NCBI GenBank assembly: GCA_902765395.1
Contig: CACWZP010000003.1
Coordinates: forward strand, 60,735 to 124,734
Length of the DNA: 64,000 nt
Source: an uncultured Eubacteriales bacterium
GTDB lineage: Bacteria > Bacillota > Clostridia > Christensenellales > Aristaeellaceae
Direction of reading: 5' to 3'
Both the position numbers and the translations under genes were made by a program. The notes beneath the pieces were generated by a model. It was not told the DNA's origin and did no database searches. It saw only the letters and a program-made list of their open reading frames with translations. This document shows, piece after piece, positions 28,432-39,500 of the stretch; within the stretch, counting starts at the first letter, position 1; each line of letters starts with the position of its first letter.

Positions 28432-31400
28432 TTAGTCCTCGGTTACCTCAGGCTCGATGACGGGTTCGCTCAGAGACTCGGAATAGAACTTGTAGTTGTC
28501 GTCGCCCAGATTCGCGGCGTAGGACTGCAGGCGGTTGTTGCTGCTGCTGTCGTGGGGCGCCAGCGCGCAGAAGTCCTGCATGCCGCCGATGCGCATATAG
28601 CTCAGGTCCACATCGAACCGAGCGCTCACCCACACCTTGTCGCCGAATCCGTTCACGTTGAAGGTCTTCTCGGCCAGGTCGTCACCGCAGGCATTGGCGC
28701 GCAGCGCCTGGATGGAGGGCTTTTCGCCGAACAGGCTCACGCCCCACTTCACGGCGCCTTCGCTGTCGTCCGCGATCTCGGGGGTCACGACCAGCTGGCC
28801 GGCATCGTCCATGGAGAAGGTCACCTGGCCCACCTTGTAGCCGTCGAAGGCCAGCACGGGCAGGGTCAGCGGCTCCTCCTTGATCTTGTTCAGGTCGACG
28901 GGCGTCACGAAGTTGTGGCCCATCTCGCCGGTGCCGGGGATGTCTTTGCCGTCCTTGTCCTTATCCATGTACAGGTAGTCGATCACGTTCGCGCCCAGCA
29001 CCTCGGCGGTGTTGTCAAACTTGGCGTCGGTGTCCGACACGGCCTGCACCTGAACCCCGCGCTTGTCCTCCGGCGTCACGTTTTCGCCGGTGAAGTCCTC
29101 GTACCAGATCTGGATGTCGTCGTCCGGCTTCATGCGGGACGGGCACTGGAAGATCCAGTAGAAGTAGCTGTCGTGCTCGGACGGGAAGTGCTCGTACACG
29201 GACACGGTGTTGCCGGCGTCGTCGGTCAGGAACATCTCGGGATTGTCGTCGGTGTTGTAGTCCTCGCCGTTGATGGTCACGTGCACGGTGGTGCCGTACT
29301 CGGCGAAGCCATAGATCTTGTCGAACTGCTCCAGCAGCGGAGAGGTCAGCAGCACGGGCATCACTTCGCCCTTGTAGTTGAAGGTGCGCTCGTCGCCGCC
29401 GGTCAGGTCGTCATAAACCGCGGTGATGGTCACGCGGCCGGTGGACAGATCCAGGTCGGCCAGGTTCAGCACGTAGGACCACTGGCCGGATTTGCTCGGA
29501 TCATAGTTGCCGGAGCCGGTAACATCCACGATGGCAACGGTCGTACCGTTGACGGAGATGATGACCTTCTCGTAGTTGGATGCCTCGCCGTAGATCCTCA
29601 CCTTGCCATCGCCGCCAACGGAGCCGACGTCATCGTCATCGATGGTGCGCATGTTGATGGTGATCTTGTTGCCGGCGCTCTTGGTGACGCTGCCGGCAGG
29701 CGCGGGAGTGCTCAGCAGGTTGCCCACCGCGTCGGTGTAGATCACGCCGATGCCCTCGCCGGAGCGGATCAGGTTCTGGGGATTGGCGCTCCAGATGCCG
29801 AACACGTCGAAGGTCACGGTGGTGCCGTCGGCGGTCTGGGCCGGAATCGTCATGCCGTTGACGGTCACGGTCACCGGGCTGCCGGGCTGGGTGGCCTCGG
29901 GCAGGGTCACGGTGATGGTATTGCCGCGGTTCTCGAACTGGGCCTTGACGTTCTTGTTGGCAATGTTGTCCAGCACGAACTCGCCCGCCTCGGTGTTGGC
30001 GGTCAGGTGGGCATCATCCACCATCGCGGCGGTGATGCTGGTCAGCACCGTGCTGTCCGCCTTGTACAGGCCGTCCTCGCAGACGGTCAGGCCAAGCACC
30101 TCGTAATCGCCGGCGTTCATTTCACTGGCCTTGATGGAAACGCTACCGCCCGCAGGAACCAGTACGGGCTTGGGCTTGGCCTCGGCGGCGTTGCTGGTGA
30201 GGATCACATACTCATCCAGCGGGGAATCGTGGCTCAGGGTGACGGTGGCCTCGGGGCCGACGACGTAGCTGTTCTCGCCCAGCTTGTACATCGTCTTGCC
30301 TTCCGCTTCCACGGCCATGGTCAGGGTCACTTCGTGCTTGGCCACTTCGAAGCCGGCCACGGGCACGGAGGGAGCCGCGCCGTTCACGGTGCCATCATCG
30401 TCGCCCAGCTGCACGCCGGTCACAACCAGCTTGGTGCCGGCGGGCAGGCCGCCGTGCCAGACACAGCTGTCCTTCGCATAACCCGTCCAACTGTTGTTCT
30501 GCAGGTAGTTCTCCAGGGCATCCGGGGCGGGAATCTCGATCTCGCCGTTCTTGCCGGTGAAGGTGCCGGTCAGCTCCAGCGCGGACAGCGCCGCCTTGGC
30601 CTCGTCGGTCAGGTAGGTGTTCGTGCCGGACAGATCCAGCTTCACGGTCACGGTCATGGGCACGTCCAGCGTCACGTCGGGCTTGCCGGAAGGCACCGTG
30701 AAGGAAGCCTTGATGGTGTTGCCCGTGCGGGTGGTCACGTTGCCCTCGGTCCACTTCATCTCGCCGATGGTGATGTTGGGCTTGATGGTGAAGGCGAACT
30801 TATCGGCCTTCTCGGCGACGGTCACCTTGTAGTTGTTGTTCTCGGTGGGGTTGGGGTCGATGGGGAACTTCGCCTTGGAGTACTCGTACACGCCGACCTT
30901 CTCGTCGCTCAGCTTGCCGGCATCGGCGCGGGTGACGGTGGCCTTCAGCTCGCTCACCATTTCCTTGGGGGTCTTGCTGCTGGCGGCGGTGAAGGTGGCG
31001 GTCAGGAAGTCGTTGAAGTCAACGCCCGCGTCCTCGTCGGTCACGCCGTAGTCCTTCTCGGGCTTGCCGTCCAGGGTCAGGGTCACTTCCAGGGGGTCGA
31101 TCTTGAATTCGAAGTCAGGATCTTCGATCATCTCGATCTCGAGCTCGTCCTCGGCTTCCTGCTCCTTCAGCTGATGGATGGTCTGGACAAAGAAGTTGTC
31201 ATCCTCCGTGAAGGTGATGTCAAAGTCCTCGTAGCCGTAGGTGCCCACCTGCTCCTTGGCTTCGTTGGTCACCTTGTCCTTGGCGGCGCCGGGGCGGGTC
31301 GCCACGGGAGCGATGACCTTCTCGACGTCGCTCGGCTTGATCTCGCCCAGATAGTGGAACTCGCCGTTTTCGTCCTGCTCCGTCTCGGGCAGTTCGATCT

Positions 31401-34400
31401 TCACGAACTCGGTGAAGTCCTCATAGTCCGCCTTGGCGTCGGTCACGCTGTAGTACTTCCAGGGATGGCCCTCCAGGGTCAGGTAGACGGTCAGCTGGGA
31501 GATCGTGAAGCTGAACGTCTCTTTGTCGACATTAGCCGCCGGGGCGATCGTCACTTCGTAGTTGGGGTTCTCCGTGGGAGTGATCGTGAACTTCTCATAC
31601 AGATAAGTTCCGGCGTTCTCACTGCCCTCTTCCTCAAGGCGCGTGACTTCGATGGGCCCCAGCTCGGTCAGGATGGGCGAAACTTTCGCGTCCGGCTCCG
31701 TCGACGAAGGCGTCTTGCTGTTCTCGGTCTTGTATTCGGCGTCGGTATAGCTCGCCACCAGGTATTCCGTGAAGTCCGGGTCAAGATCGCTGTAGACCTT
31801 GGTGGGAGAACCGGCAAGGCTCAGGGTCACGGGCAGGGGCTTGATGGTGAACTTGAAGCCTTCCTCGGCCACGGTGTCAGCGATAGTAATGGTATAGTTG
31901 TCCTTGGAATTGTCATAATTGCCAATCTGGAAAGACTCTTTGGTATACCCGTACGTACCCACGTCCTCGTTATCGTCGGCGTCAACGCGCGAAACCAGAA
32001 TACCGCCCTCGCCCGTGCCGCCCAACTCCTCGATAATGACATCGGGCGTCTTAATGTTGACTGCTGCACTGTTCTCAGGGTTATAGGCCGGATCGGTATA
32101 CGAGGCGACCGTAAACGGGCTGAAGTCCGGGTCGCTCTCGCCGTAGATCTTCTCCGGCTTGCCCGCAAGGCTCAGCGTCACGGGCAGCTTCTTGATCTCG
32201 TACTTGTAGCCATTGTCAACGAATTTGACGATGAAGTTATCGCCAACCGGCGTACCATCCGCACTGTTTGCGGTAATGGTGGTCGTTCCGCAGACCAGCT
32301 GATAGCTGTATACGCCCGCGTTCTTGCCTTCACTGCTGTCTTCGGGGCTGATAACGCGCTCAACCTTTGCGTTCAGCTCGTCCTGATCTTCATCGGTCAG
32401 TTCAGGGTTATAAGTGAACGCGGTCTCAAACGTCGTCGTATCGATGGCCTCGCCATAGAAAGACTTAAGCTCATTTGCAGCATCAGTCAGAGTGACAGTC
32501 ACCTCTTTGGCAGTAATGCTGTACTTCGCGTCATCAGGCACGACAAAATTGTACTTATAGTTTGATCCCTCAGGCGTTACGCTGCCAGTCAAAACGGAGT
32601 TGGCGTTCTTGTCGAAGAACTCCAAGTCAAAGGAATTTCCGGCTTTCGCCGTTGTTGCGACAAAATCCTTGGCCCTCACGATATAGTTGGCAGGTACTTT
32701 ATCCGTGCCAACAAGGCCCGTAGTTTCACCGGGATCAGCGACTTTATAGCTGCCTTCAATCGAATAATAATTGTGATCCGCCCGGTAAATATGCTGGACA
32801 GCTTCCGCGGTAAGCGTTACTTCTCTGGGGTTGATCGTCAGCTTGCCATTTTCCGTGGACACTTTATAGTTTCCGATGACCTGCTCCTGCCCGGTAATTG
32901 CCGTACCGTTGACGCTTCCGATCACATTGTCAACACCAACAACACTACCGCCATCCATCTCCACGTCGGTAATCTTACTGGCATCGGTCATGGTGACAGA
33001 AGTTATACCCGTGCCAGGAATAGTTGCGGGGATTGTTGTGTAATCTGTACAAGTCAACGCGGTGCCATCGTAGATTTTATTGGCACTACCAGCTGTGATG
33101 GTTATGGGCAATGGATCGATGTAGAACTTCTTATCTCCACTCGAAGAAGTAACCCTGAAGTTACCCACGTTGCTCGGAATGGAACGTACAGTGCCGTTTT
33201 CCATGCACAGAACGAAGGGATAGCCATCCTCATTGGCAGCATAGTTTTCATTTTTTGCGTCGGCTACCCAGTGCAGCTGAGGCAAGAGTTCATCCTTGAG
33301 CGTCGGATCAAGGTTTACGGGGCTGGTCACGTTGAAATACTCAGCTCCGGATATCACTTCCGCTGCGCCGGTGTAAGCCTTGTGCACGTCTTTTTTTGGC
33401 TCGACCGTCACTTCCATAGGTTCAATGACCAGTGTATACGTGCCCTCAACCGTTTTGTTTTGTACAGTAGGCACGCCGTTCATGCCATTATTAGACTGCT
33501 CCAGAGTGACCACGAAATCATCCGCAGTGTACGTATATCCTTCTGCGCCTGTAACGTACTTCTTTCCCGTGGTGGTAACTCTTATATTAAACGTAAACTG
33601 CTCATCGGTACCGTCATGGTTGACATCCTCATTATGTGTAACAGTTTCCGGCTCCCACGTGATGTCCGGCGCGCCTTGTTCCTGCCCATTATAGGTTTTG
33701 GTGGCTGTGCCGCTGCTGGAAACCTTAATATTCAGATTTGTAATCGTAACATGTACAGCATTGGGATCGTCCTCGCCCTCCATCGCCGGCTCAACGCCCT
33801 CGGTGGTCTCTTCCTGGACGGGCGCGGGCTCCTCTTCGGTCTGCGCGGCGGCAGCGGCAGCGGCCGGGGCGGTTTCCTGCGCGACGGGCTGAGCCTCCTC
33901 CGTCTGGGCGGGAGCAGGCGCTTCCTGGGTTTCTTCCCTATTACCAGCAGCAGGGACGGGCTCCTGGGCGGGGGCCTGCTCGGCGGTCTCCCCGGTGGAG
34001 GCGGGCGCGGTCTCCTCGGCGGGAGCGACGGGCGTCTCGTCCTTGGTCTCCTCGGCGGGGGCCTCGTCCTTGGTCTCCTCTGCGGGAGCGGCGGGCGTTT
34101 CGCCCTTCTCCTCGGCGGGAGCAGCGGGCGTCTCGCCCTTCTTCTCCTCGGCGGGAGCGGCGGGCGTCTCGTCCTTGGTCTCCTCGGCGGGAGCGGCGGG
34201 GGCCTCGTCCTTGGTCTCCTCGGCGGGAGCGGCGGGCGTCTCGCCCTTCTCCTCCGCAGGAGCGGCAGGCGTCTCGCCCTTCTCCTCGGCGGGAGCAGCG
34301 GGCGTCTCGTCCTTCTTCTCCTCGACAGGCGTCTCGTCCTTCTTCTCCTCGACGGGCGTCTCCACGGGCGTGGGGTCGACGACGCCCTCACTGATCGCGG

Positions 34401-34467
34401 GTGCGGTCATGCTGAACAGCATGGTCAGCGTCACGATGAGCGCAAGAATCCTTCTGAAATTCTTCAT
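28432..34467 (-). CDS. Giant secreted protein with MBG-type repeats and Pro/Glu-rich N terminus
   Basis: A 2011-residue exported protein, first gene of the minus-strand operon. The second ATG (MKNFRRILAL) is preferred because AGAGGG lies 6 nt before it; the ATG two codons upstream abuts that site. A signal peptide is followed by about 150 residues of low-complexity units such as EETKDETPAAPA. A long array of MBG/YDG-type beta modules then follows, with recurrent segments like KIYDGTALTC, LSLAGKPEKIYGESDPDF and LTLDGKPEKDYGVTDED. The C-terminal third has other beta-rich modules. No LPxTG motif or membrane anchor is seen at the end (EPVIEPEVTED). It is probably a released or cell-wall-associated surface protein; its link to type VII secretion rests on operon position. 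Confidence 0.82.
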   Translation of the reverse strand: MKNFRRILALIVTLTMLFSMTAPAISEGVVDPTPVETPVEEKKDETPVEEKKDETPAAPAEEKGETPAAPAEEKGETPAAPAEETKDEAPAAPAEETKDETPAAPAEEKKGETPAAPAEEKGETPAAPAEETKDEAPAEETKDETPVAPAEETAPASTGETAEQAPAQEPVPAAGNREETQEAPAPAQTEEAQPVAQETAPAAAAAAAQTEEEPAPVQEETTEGVEPAMEGEDDPNAVHVTITNLNIKVSSSGTATKTYNGQEQGAPDITWEPETVTHNEDVNHDGTDEQFTFNIRVTTTGKKYVTGAEGYTYTADDFVVTLEQSNNGMNGVPTVQNKTVEGTYTLVIEPMEVTVEPKKDVHKAYTGAAEVISGAEYFNVTSPVNLDPTLKDELLPQLHWVADAKNENYAANEDGYPFVLCMENGTVRSIPSNVGNFRVTSSSGDKKFYIDPLPITITAGSANKIYDGTALTCTDYTTIPATIPGTGITSVTMTDASKITDVEMDGGSVVGVDNVIGSVNGTAITGQEQVIGNYKVSTENGKLTINPREVTLTAEAVQHIYRADHNYYSIEGSYKVADPGETTGLVGTDKVPANYIVRAKDFVATTAKAGNSFDLEFFDKNANSVLTGSVTPEGSNYKYNFVVPDDAKYSITAKEVTVTLTDAANELKSFYGEAIDTTTFETAFTYNPELTDEDQDELNAKVERVISPEDSSEGKNAGVYSYQLVCGTTTITANSADGTPVGDNFIVKFVDNGYKYEIKKLPVTLSLAGKPEKIYGESDPDFSPFTVASYTDPAYNPENSAAVNIKTPDVIIEELGGTGEGGILVSRVDADDNEDVGTYGYTKESFQIGNYDNSKDNYTITIADTVAEEGFKFTIKPLPVTLSLAGSPTKVYSDLDPDFTEYLVASYTDAEYKTENSKTPSSTEPDAKVSPILTELGPIEVTRLEEEGSENAGTYLYEKFTITPTENPNYEVTIAPAANVDKETFSFTISQLTVYLTLEGHPWKYYSVTDAKADYEDFTEFVKIELPETEQDENGEFHYLGEIKPSDVEKVIAPVATRPGAAKDKVTNEAKEQVGTYGYEDFDITFTEDDNFFVQTIHQLKEQEAEDELEIEMIEDPDFEFKIDPLEVTLTLDGKPEKDYGVTDEDAGVDFNDFLTATFTAASSKTPKEMVSELKATVTRADAGKLSDEKVGVYEYSKAKFPIDPNPTENNNYKVTVAEKADKFAFTIKPNITIGEMKWTEGNVTTRTGNTIKASFTVPSGKPDVTLDVPMTVTVKLDLSGTNTYLTDEAKAALSALELTGTFTGKNGEIEIPAPDALENYLQNNSWTGYAKDSCVWHGGLPAGTKLVVTGVQLGDDDGTVNGAAPSVPVAGFEVAKHEVTLTMAVEAEGKTMYKLGENSYVVGPEATVTLSHDSPLDEYVILTSNAAEAKPKPVLVPAGGSVSIKASEMNAGDYEVLGLTVCEDGLYKADSTVLTSITAAMVDDAHLTANTEAGEFVLDNIANKNVKAQFENRGNTITVTLPEATQPGSPVTVTVNGMTIPAQTADGTTVTFDVFGIWSANPQNLIRSGEGIGVIYTDAVGNLLSTPAPAGSVTKSAGNKITINMRTIDDDDVGSVGGDGKVRIYGEASNYEKVIISVNGTTVAIVDVTGSGNYDPSKSGQWSYVLNLADLDLSTGRVTITAVYDDLTGGDERTFNYKGEVMPVLLTSPLLEQFDKIYGFAEYGTTVHVTINGEDYNTDDNPEMFLTDDAGNTVSVYEHFPSEHDSYFYWIFQCPSRMKPDDDIQIWYEDFTGENVTPEDKRGVQVQAVSDTDAKFDNTAEVLGANVIDYLYMDKDKDGKDIPGTGEMGHNFVTPVDLNKIKEEPLTLPVLAFDGYKVGQVTFSMDDAGQLVVTPEIADDSEGAVKWGVSLFGEKPSIQALRANACGDDLAEKTFNVNGFGDKVWVSARFDVDLSYMRIGGMQDFCALAPHDSSSNNRLQSYAANLGDDNYKFYSESLSEPVIEPEVTED

Positions 34468-34720
34468 AGCCATCCCTCTTTTTCTGAGCTGAAAAGTTAC
34501 ATAGTCTTCAGACTAAACACCATACTAATAATACCGCATCTGGAAAAATGTGTCAAGATGATTAAGCTAATTTTTGCAATTCCCATGCAGTTTTTTTATT
34601 TTTTAAATTTCTATTAAATTTAACACAGCCGTATATCTTTATGGTAAAATGTGCGTGGTATTTATGTTTTTATGTTGGTGTGAATGCGTTTAAATGTTGA
34701 ATATTGGGAGTGAATATGCT
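34468..34720. promoter_or_regulatory. AT-rich divergent control region of the secretion locus
   Basis: A 253-bp stretch, far richer in A+T than its surroundings, separating the two divergent operons. It carries the strong minus-strand promoter at 34528-34556. For the plus strand a weak candidate is TTAACA (34620-34625) with TAAAAT (34645-34650) at 19-bp spacing; I am not sure of it. No clear LytTR-type direct repeat was found. Confidence 0.6.
34528..34556 (-). promoter_or_regulatory. Sigma-A promoter of the six-gene kinase/FHA/Ig operon
   Basis: On the minus strand a perfect TTGACA (34551-34556), a 17-bp spacer and TATTAT (34528-34533), about 60 bp before the giant MBG-protein start. Confidence 0.87.
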
Positions 34721-35887
34721 ATGAGCCGTCTCTTCACCACCAGCCCCCTGCGTCGGTTACTCACGGTTGCCCTCTTGATACTTTTCACGTTGAGCCTCGT
34801 CGGCGCGGCCCTGGCCGAAAACGGGCCGGAAGAACCCGCGCCTCAGGACTACACCGAATACAACCAAACCCAGCCCTATGAGAAGCAGATCTATATCGGC
34901 GCCTATTGGGAGACGACCCCCGGCTCCGACCAGAACGAAGCCCTGTACAAGGTCAAGAATCTGCTGAATGTCAACGGTTATTATGAGGAAGAAGTCGACC
35001 TGTTCAACAACAAACTGGACAGGGCGACGATGAATGCCCTGAACCGGTATTGCTGGGCGAACAACCTCTCGGAGTATGACAGCCCGCGCGGCCTGACCAA
35101 CTACGCCTGGGAGTGCATCAACCAGGGAAAGATCCTGGACATGGCCAATCCCACCCAGGAGGCCGCCGAGGAGTTCCCCGAGATCCAATGGCAGCAGGGC
35201 GGCGGCCGGCTGGAAGACCTGGTGAACCGCCTGTACGACTTGAAATACCTGGAAACCAAGGAACACAACACCTATGACCAGGACGTGAAGGACGCGCTGG
35301 AAAAATTCGGCAAGCAGGAAGGGAACGGCTTCCCGGACTACTACAAGAACGACGCCGAGGGCGAAGTGAAGCCCATCGAGGCCGACATCCAGCGGGCGGT
35401 GATGAGCGAGAACGCCAAGGCGTATAATCCGCCCAAGCCCGACAACTACTTCCTCACGCCCGTGACGATCCTGGGCATCCACACCGTCATGCTGGTGGTG
35501 TGGTGCGCGGGCCTGGTGGTGCTGCTGGCCTGCGTGCTGGCCGTCATCTTCTTCTTCTTCCCCTCCGGCAAGAAGGCCGATAAGAACAAGAAGCAGGTCG
35601 TCCACTTTGAAATCACCTATAACGGCAAGACCAGCAAGTCCGAGGCCGAGATCGTCAAGACGCTGAAGATCGGCCGCGGCGTGGGCAACTTCCCCCTGGA
35701 CCTGCAGGACACGAAGATCTCCCGCCGCCACTGCGAGCTGTACTACAACAACGACGTGCTGATGCTGCGGGACTACTCCGCCAACGGCACCACCGTGAAC
35801 GGCAAGCCCGTCAACAACGCCGAGACCATCCTGAACAACGGCGCCGTCGTGGTCATCGGCGAACACAGCATCGTGGTGACCTACTGA
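34721..35887 (+). CDS. Exported membrane FHA protein with peptidoglycan-binding-like repeats
   Basis: A 388-residue protein and first gene of the plus-strand secretion operon. After a signal-type N terminus (LLTVALLILFTLSLVGAALA) come about 220 extracellular residues with two helical repeats, ALYKVKNLLNVNGYYEEEVD and DLVNRLYDLKYLETKEHNTY, that resemble PG_binding_1 modules (weak). A membrane segment (about 258-282) leads to a cytoplasmic FHA domain (about 300-388) with IGRGVGNF, SRRHCEL and SANGTTVNG, the phosphothreonine-binding signature. The ATG at 34721 follows GGGAG; a longer in-frame start at 34694 lacks a site. It may link cell wall, kinase signalling and the EssC complex. Confidence 0.85.
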   Translation: MSRLFTTSPLRRLLTVALLILFTLSLVGAALAENGPEEPAPQDYTEYNQTQPYEKQIYIGAYWETTPGSDQNEALYKVKNLLNVNGYYEEEVDLFNNKLDRATMNALNRYCWANNLSEYDSPRGLTNYAWECINQGKILDMANPTQEAAEEFPEIQWQQGGGRLEDLVNRLYDLKYLETKEHNTYDQDVKDALEKFGKQEGNGFPDYYKNDAEGEVKPIEADIQRAVMSENAKAYNPPKPDNYFLTPVTILGIHTVMLVVWCAGLVVLLACVLAVIFFFFPSGKKADKNKKQVVHFEITYNGKTSKSEAEIVKTLKIGRGVGNFPLDLQDTKISRRHCELYYNNDVLMLRDYSANGTTVNGKPVNNAETILNNGAVVVIGEHSIVVTY

Positions 35888-35933
35888 CCCGGCGTGAGTC
35901 TCCCCCATTCCAAATCAGAAAGGTTGGGCCTGA

Positions 35934-36527
35934 ATGTCCCATAAAGATGAAAAGAACAAGACCGCCATCAGCAAAAGAACCGCCGTTATCGTGCTGATCT
36001 GCGTGCTGGTGCCGCTGGTGTTCGCGCTGGTGCTGCTGATCGCATTCAAGCAAATCTGGGCGCTGCCGCTGGTGCTGCTGGCCGTCATCATCGCCGCCGG
36101 CATCGTCTATCGCAAGCGGCCGGATTTCTTCGCCGCGCTGAAGCGGCCGAAGAAGGATCCGCTCGCGCCGAACATCAATCTATCCTCGGAATTCCACCCC
36201 TCTTCGTCGTCCCGTCGCTCCTATATGATGCTGGTCAGCATCAGCCATTCGACGGCCACGCAGCAGATCACCGTCAATTCCACGCCCTTTATCATCGGCC
36301 GCGCGCCGGAATCGGACTTTTGCATCCCCGACAACTATGTCAGCAAGCGTCATCTGGTCATCGAATACGTGGCCGATGAAAAGCTCTGCTATGCCACGGA
36401 CGTCTCCTCCAACGGCTCCTATCTGAACAGCGTGCGCATGCAGAACAACATTCGCCGCCCGCTGCATCAGGGCGACACGCTGCAGATCGCCGGGCTGCTG
36501 TTCCGCGTGGAGTACGTCCATTTCTGA
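35934..36527 (+). CDS. Small membrane FHA protein
   Basis: A 197-residue protein with two N-terminal membrane segments (about 16-38 and 42-60) joined by a short loop and a cytoplasmic FHA domain (about 98-197: IIGRAPESDFCI, SKRHLVI, SSNGSYLNS). It should be an inner-face receptor for a phosphothreonine peptide. AAAGG lies 10 nt before the ATG. It stands 46 bp after the first FHA gene and 43 bp before EssC, so it is probably a structural or regulatory partner of the secretion ATPase. Confidence 0.87.
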   Translation: MSHKDEKNKTAISKRTAVIVLICVLVPLVFALVLLIAFKQIWALPLVLLAVIIAAGIVYRKRPDFFAALKRPKKDPLAPNINLSSEFHPSSSSRRSYMMLVSISHSTATQQITVNSTPFIIGRAPESDFCIPDNYVSKRHLVIEYVADEKLCYATDVSSNGSYLNSVRMQNNIRRPLHQGDTLQIAGLLFRVEYVHF

Positions 36528-36570
36528 TTTCACAGGAACCCGAGACTTATAGAAGGATGGGTGAAATGAT

Positions 36571-39500
36571 ATGAGCCTGGAGAGAGAAAAGAAGGACATG
36601 TACGCGCTTTGGATGTTCTACGGGGATCAGTTCCGCGAGGTTGTCATGCCGGACAGCGGCACCTGGACGACCACGGTGCTGGTGGATTCCACGGAGAGCG
36701 GCCTGCCCATGGATATCATCTTCCCCATGCGCGCAATGGAGGGTGCTGTGCACGTTTCACCACCCTCTGATTTTATTTGGGGAGACAACAACAGCAGCGA
36801 CGAGCTCCCGCTCATGCTCGACAAGCCCTATTCCTTCGTCTGCGGCGGCGTGAAGGTGCTGCTCCAGCTGCGGCACGTCGACCGGGACGATATGCATTTT
36901 GTCAAGTACCTGGCCCGCCAGGGCTCCGTTTCCGTGGGCCGCAGCGAGCGCTGCGACATCGTCGACCCCAACGGCTCGAACAGCTCCGCCCACGGCAATA
37001 TGAACATTCGTCCGGGCAACCAGGCCGAATACACGGATCAGTCCAGCAACGGCACCTACCTGAACGGCCACAAGATCCAGCACACCACCGTGCGGGTGCA
37101 GTTCGGCGACATGCTGATGCTGCCCTCCGGCCTGAAGATCATCTTCCTGGGCAGCCTGATCGCCGTGAACCGCAAGAGCCAGCTGGCCCGGGTCACCCTG
37201 TCCCCGGCGCCCAGGCTGGAGACCCCGCCGCCCCGCACCGCCGACGGCGAGCTGCCCACGCTGTATGTGCAGTATCACCGCGCGCCGCGCATGCTGATGC
37301 GCCCGGATACCTCTGAAATCGAAATCGAACCGCCCATCGCCAAGCAGACCCAGGTCCAGCCGCCCGCCTGGCAGCAGGTCGGCCCCGCCATGACCATGGT
37401 GCTGCCCATGGGCGTCTCCACGATGATCATGATGGCCTCCAGCCAGAACGGCAGCCACCAGGCGCTGCCCACTGGCCTGGTCATGATCGGCACGTCCTCG
37501 ATGCTGGCGGTGATGTGGGCCATCATCAACCGGCGCTATCGCCAGAAGCAGAACGACGAGACCGAGGCGCACCGCATCGCCCTGTATCGCCAGTATATCG
37601 CCGAGACCGAGGCCACGCTGCGCGAGCTGAACACCCGCGAGTACCAGCGCTTGACCACCAACTTCCCCAACGTGGGCGAGTGCGTGTCCCTGCCCACGGA
37701 CAACAGCTTCCGCCTGTGGAACCGCATGCCCGCCCACTCTGACTTCCTGCACGTGCGCCTGGGCATCGGCGCGGTGCCGCTGCCGGCGGAGATCAAGGTC
37801 CAGAAGCAAAAGCTGTCCATCATCGACGATCCGCTGCGCGACGAGCCGGATCGCCTGAAGAACATCTATTCCGTGGTCAGCGACGCCCCCGTGACGGTGA
37901 ACCTGCGCAGGGAATCCGTGGTGGGCATCCTGGGCACGGACGAGGCGGCGCTGTTCGCCCAGGGCCTGCTGATGCAGCTGGCCGCGCTCCACTCCTACCA
38001 CGACGTGCGCGTGGCGGTGCTCACCGACCTGGGCACCGTGACCGAGTGGAATTGGGCGCGCTGGCTGCCCCACGCGTTCGCCAGTGAGGATCGCGAGCTG
38101 CGCATGGTCGCCTCCAGTCCCGCCGCCGTGCACGAGATCCTGAGCCACCTGAGCGACGTGCTGAACATGCGCCGCTCCACGGCGGAGGAGAACGACAAGG
38201 GCGCCTTTGACGGCGAGCTGGACGAGACCACGCTGCCGCTGCCCCACTACGTCATCTTCTGCACCAACGCCCAGCTGCTGGAAAACGAGCCCATCATGCG
38301 CCAGCTGCTGACCAACCGCCTGGGCATGACCCTGGTGATGATCGCCCCCAGCATGGAGCTTCTGCCCAAGGAGTGCAACCTGGTGTTCAACGTGGCGGCC
38401 AAGCCCGGCATGATGCACACCTCCGGCGGCGACACCACCCAGGTGGACTACGAATACCCCAACCGCAACCTGCTGGCCAGCTTCTCCAGGAACATCGCGG
38501 CCCTGCGCGTGAAGGACGCGGCGGAGAACGCCGCCATTCCCACGCTGGTGTCCTTCCTGGACATCTACAACGTGCGCCGCACCGAGGAGCTGGACGTCTG
38601 GCGCATGTGGAACGAAAACCACACCTACGAGGGCCTGCGCTCCACCATCGGCTATGCCTCGGGCTCCCATCCCTTCGTGCTGGATATCTCCGACAAGTAT
38701 CACGGCCCCCACGGCCTGATCGCCGGCACCACGGGCTCCGGTAAGTCCGTTATGCTGCAGACCTACATACTGTCCCTGGCGCTGAACTACAGCCCCGAGC
38801 AGGTGCAGTTCATACTGATCGACTACAAGGGCGGCGGCATGGCCGACCCGTTCCTTAAGCTGCCCCACACCGCCGGCACCATCGACAACCTGCAGGGCGC
38901 CCGCACCATCAGCCGCGCGCTGGCCTCGCTGAACGGCGAGCTGCACCGCCGCGAGCGCATCTTCAAGGCGCACGACGTCGCCAACATCAATGAATATACC
39001 CAGCTGTTCGGCACCGATCCCAACGAAATCAAGCTGCCCCACCTGATCATCATCGTCGACGAGTTCGCCGAATTGAAGAGCGAGCAGCCCGACTTCATGC
39101 GCGAGCTGGTCAGCGCCTCCCGTATCGGCCGCTCCCTGGGCGTGCACCTGATCCTGGCCACCCAGAAGCCCTCCAACTCCGTCAGCGACGAAATCTGGGC
39201 CAACTCCCGATTCCACCTGTGCCTGCGCGTGCAGACCCGCGGCGACTCCATGGAAATGCTGAAGCGCCCCGACGCCGCCTATATCAAGGGCATGGGCCGC
39301 TGCTTCGTGCAGATCGGCAACGACGAGCTGTTCGAGCAGGTGCAGACCAGCTATTCCGGCCTGACCTACGAGCCGGACGAACCCCGTCCGGAGGAGCAGC
39401 CCCAGCTGCTCAGCGAGAGCGGCCAGGTGATACGCCCGCCCAAGAAGCGCAAGACTGCCGAGGAAAAGCGCGAGGAGAAGACCCAGATGGACGCCGTGCT

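Noticed and set aside
34600-34720. LytTR-type direct repeats upstream of the first FHA gene
   Set aside because: I found no pair of matching motifs at one-turn spacing; the AT-rich sequence gives only chance partial matches.
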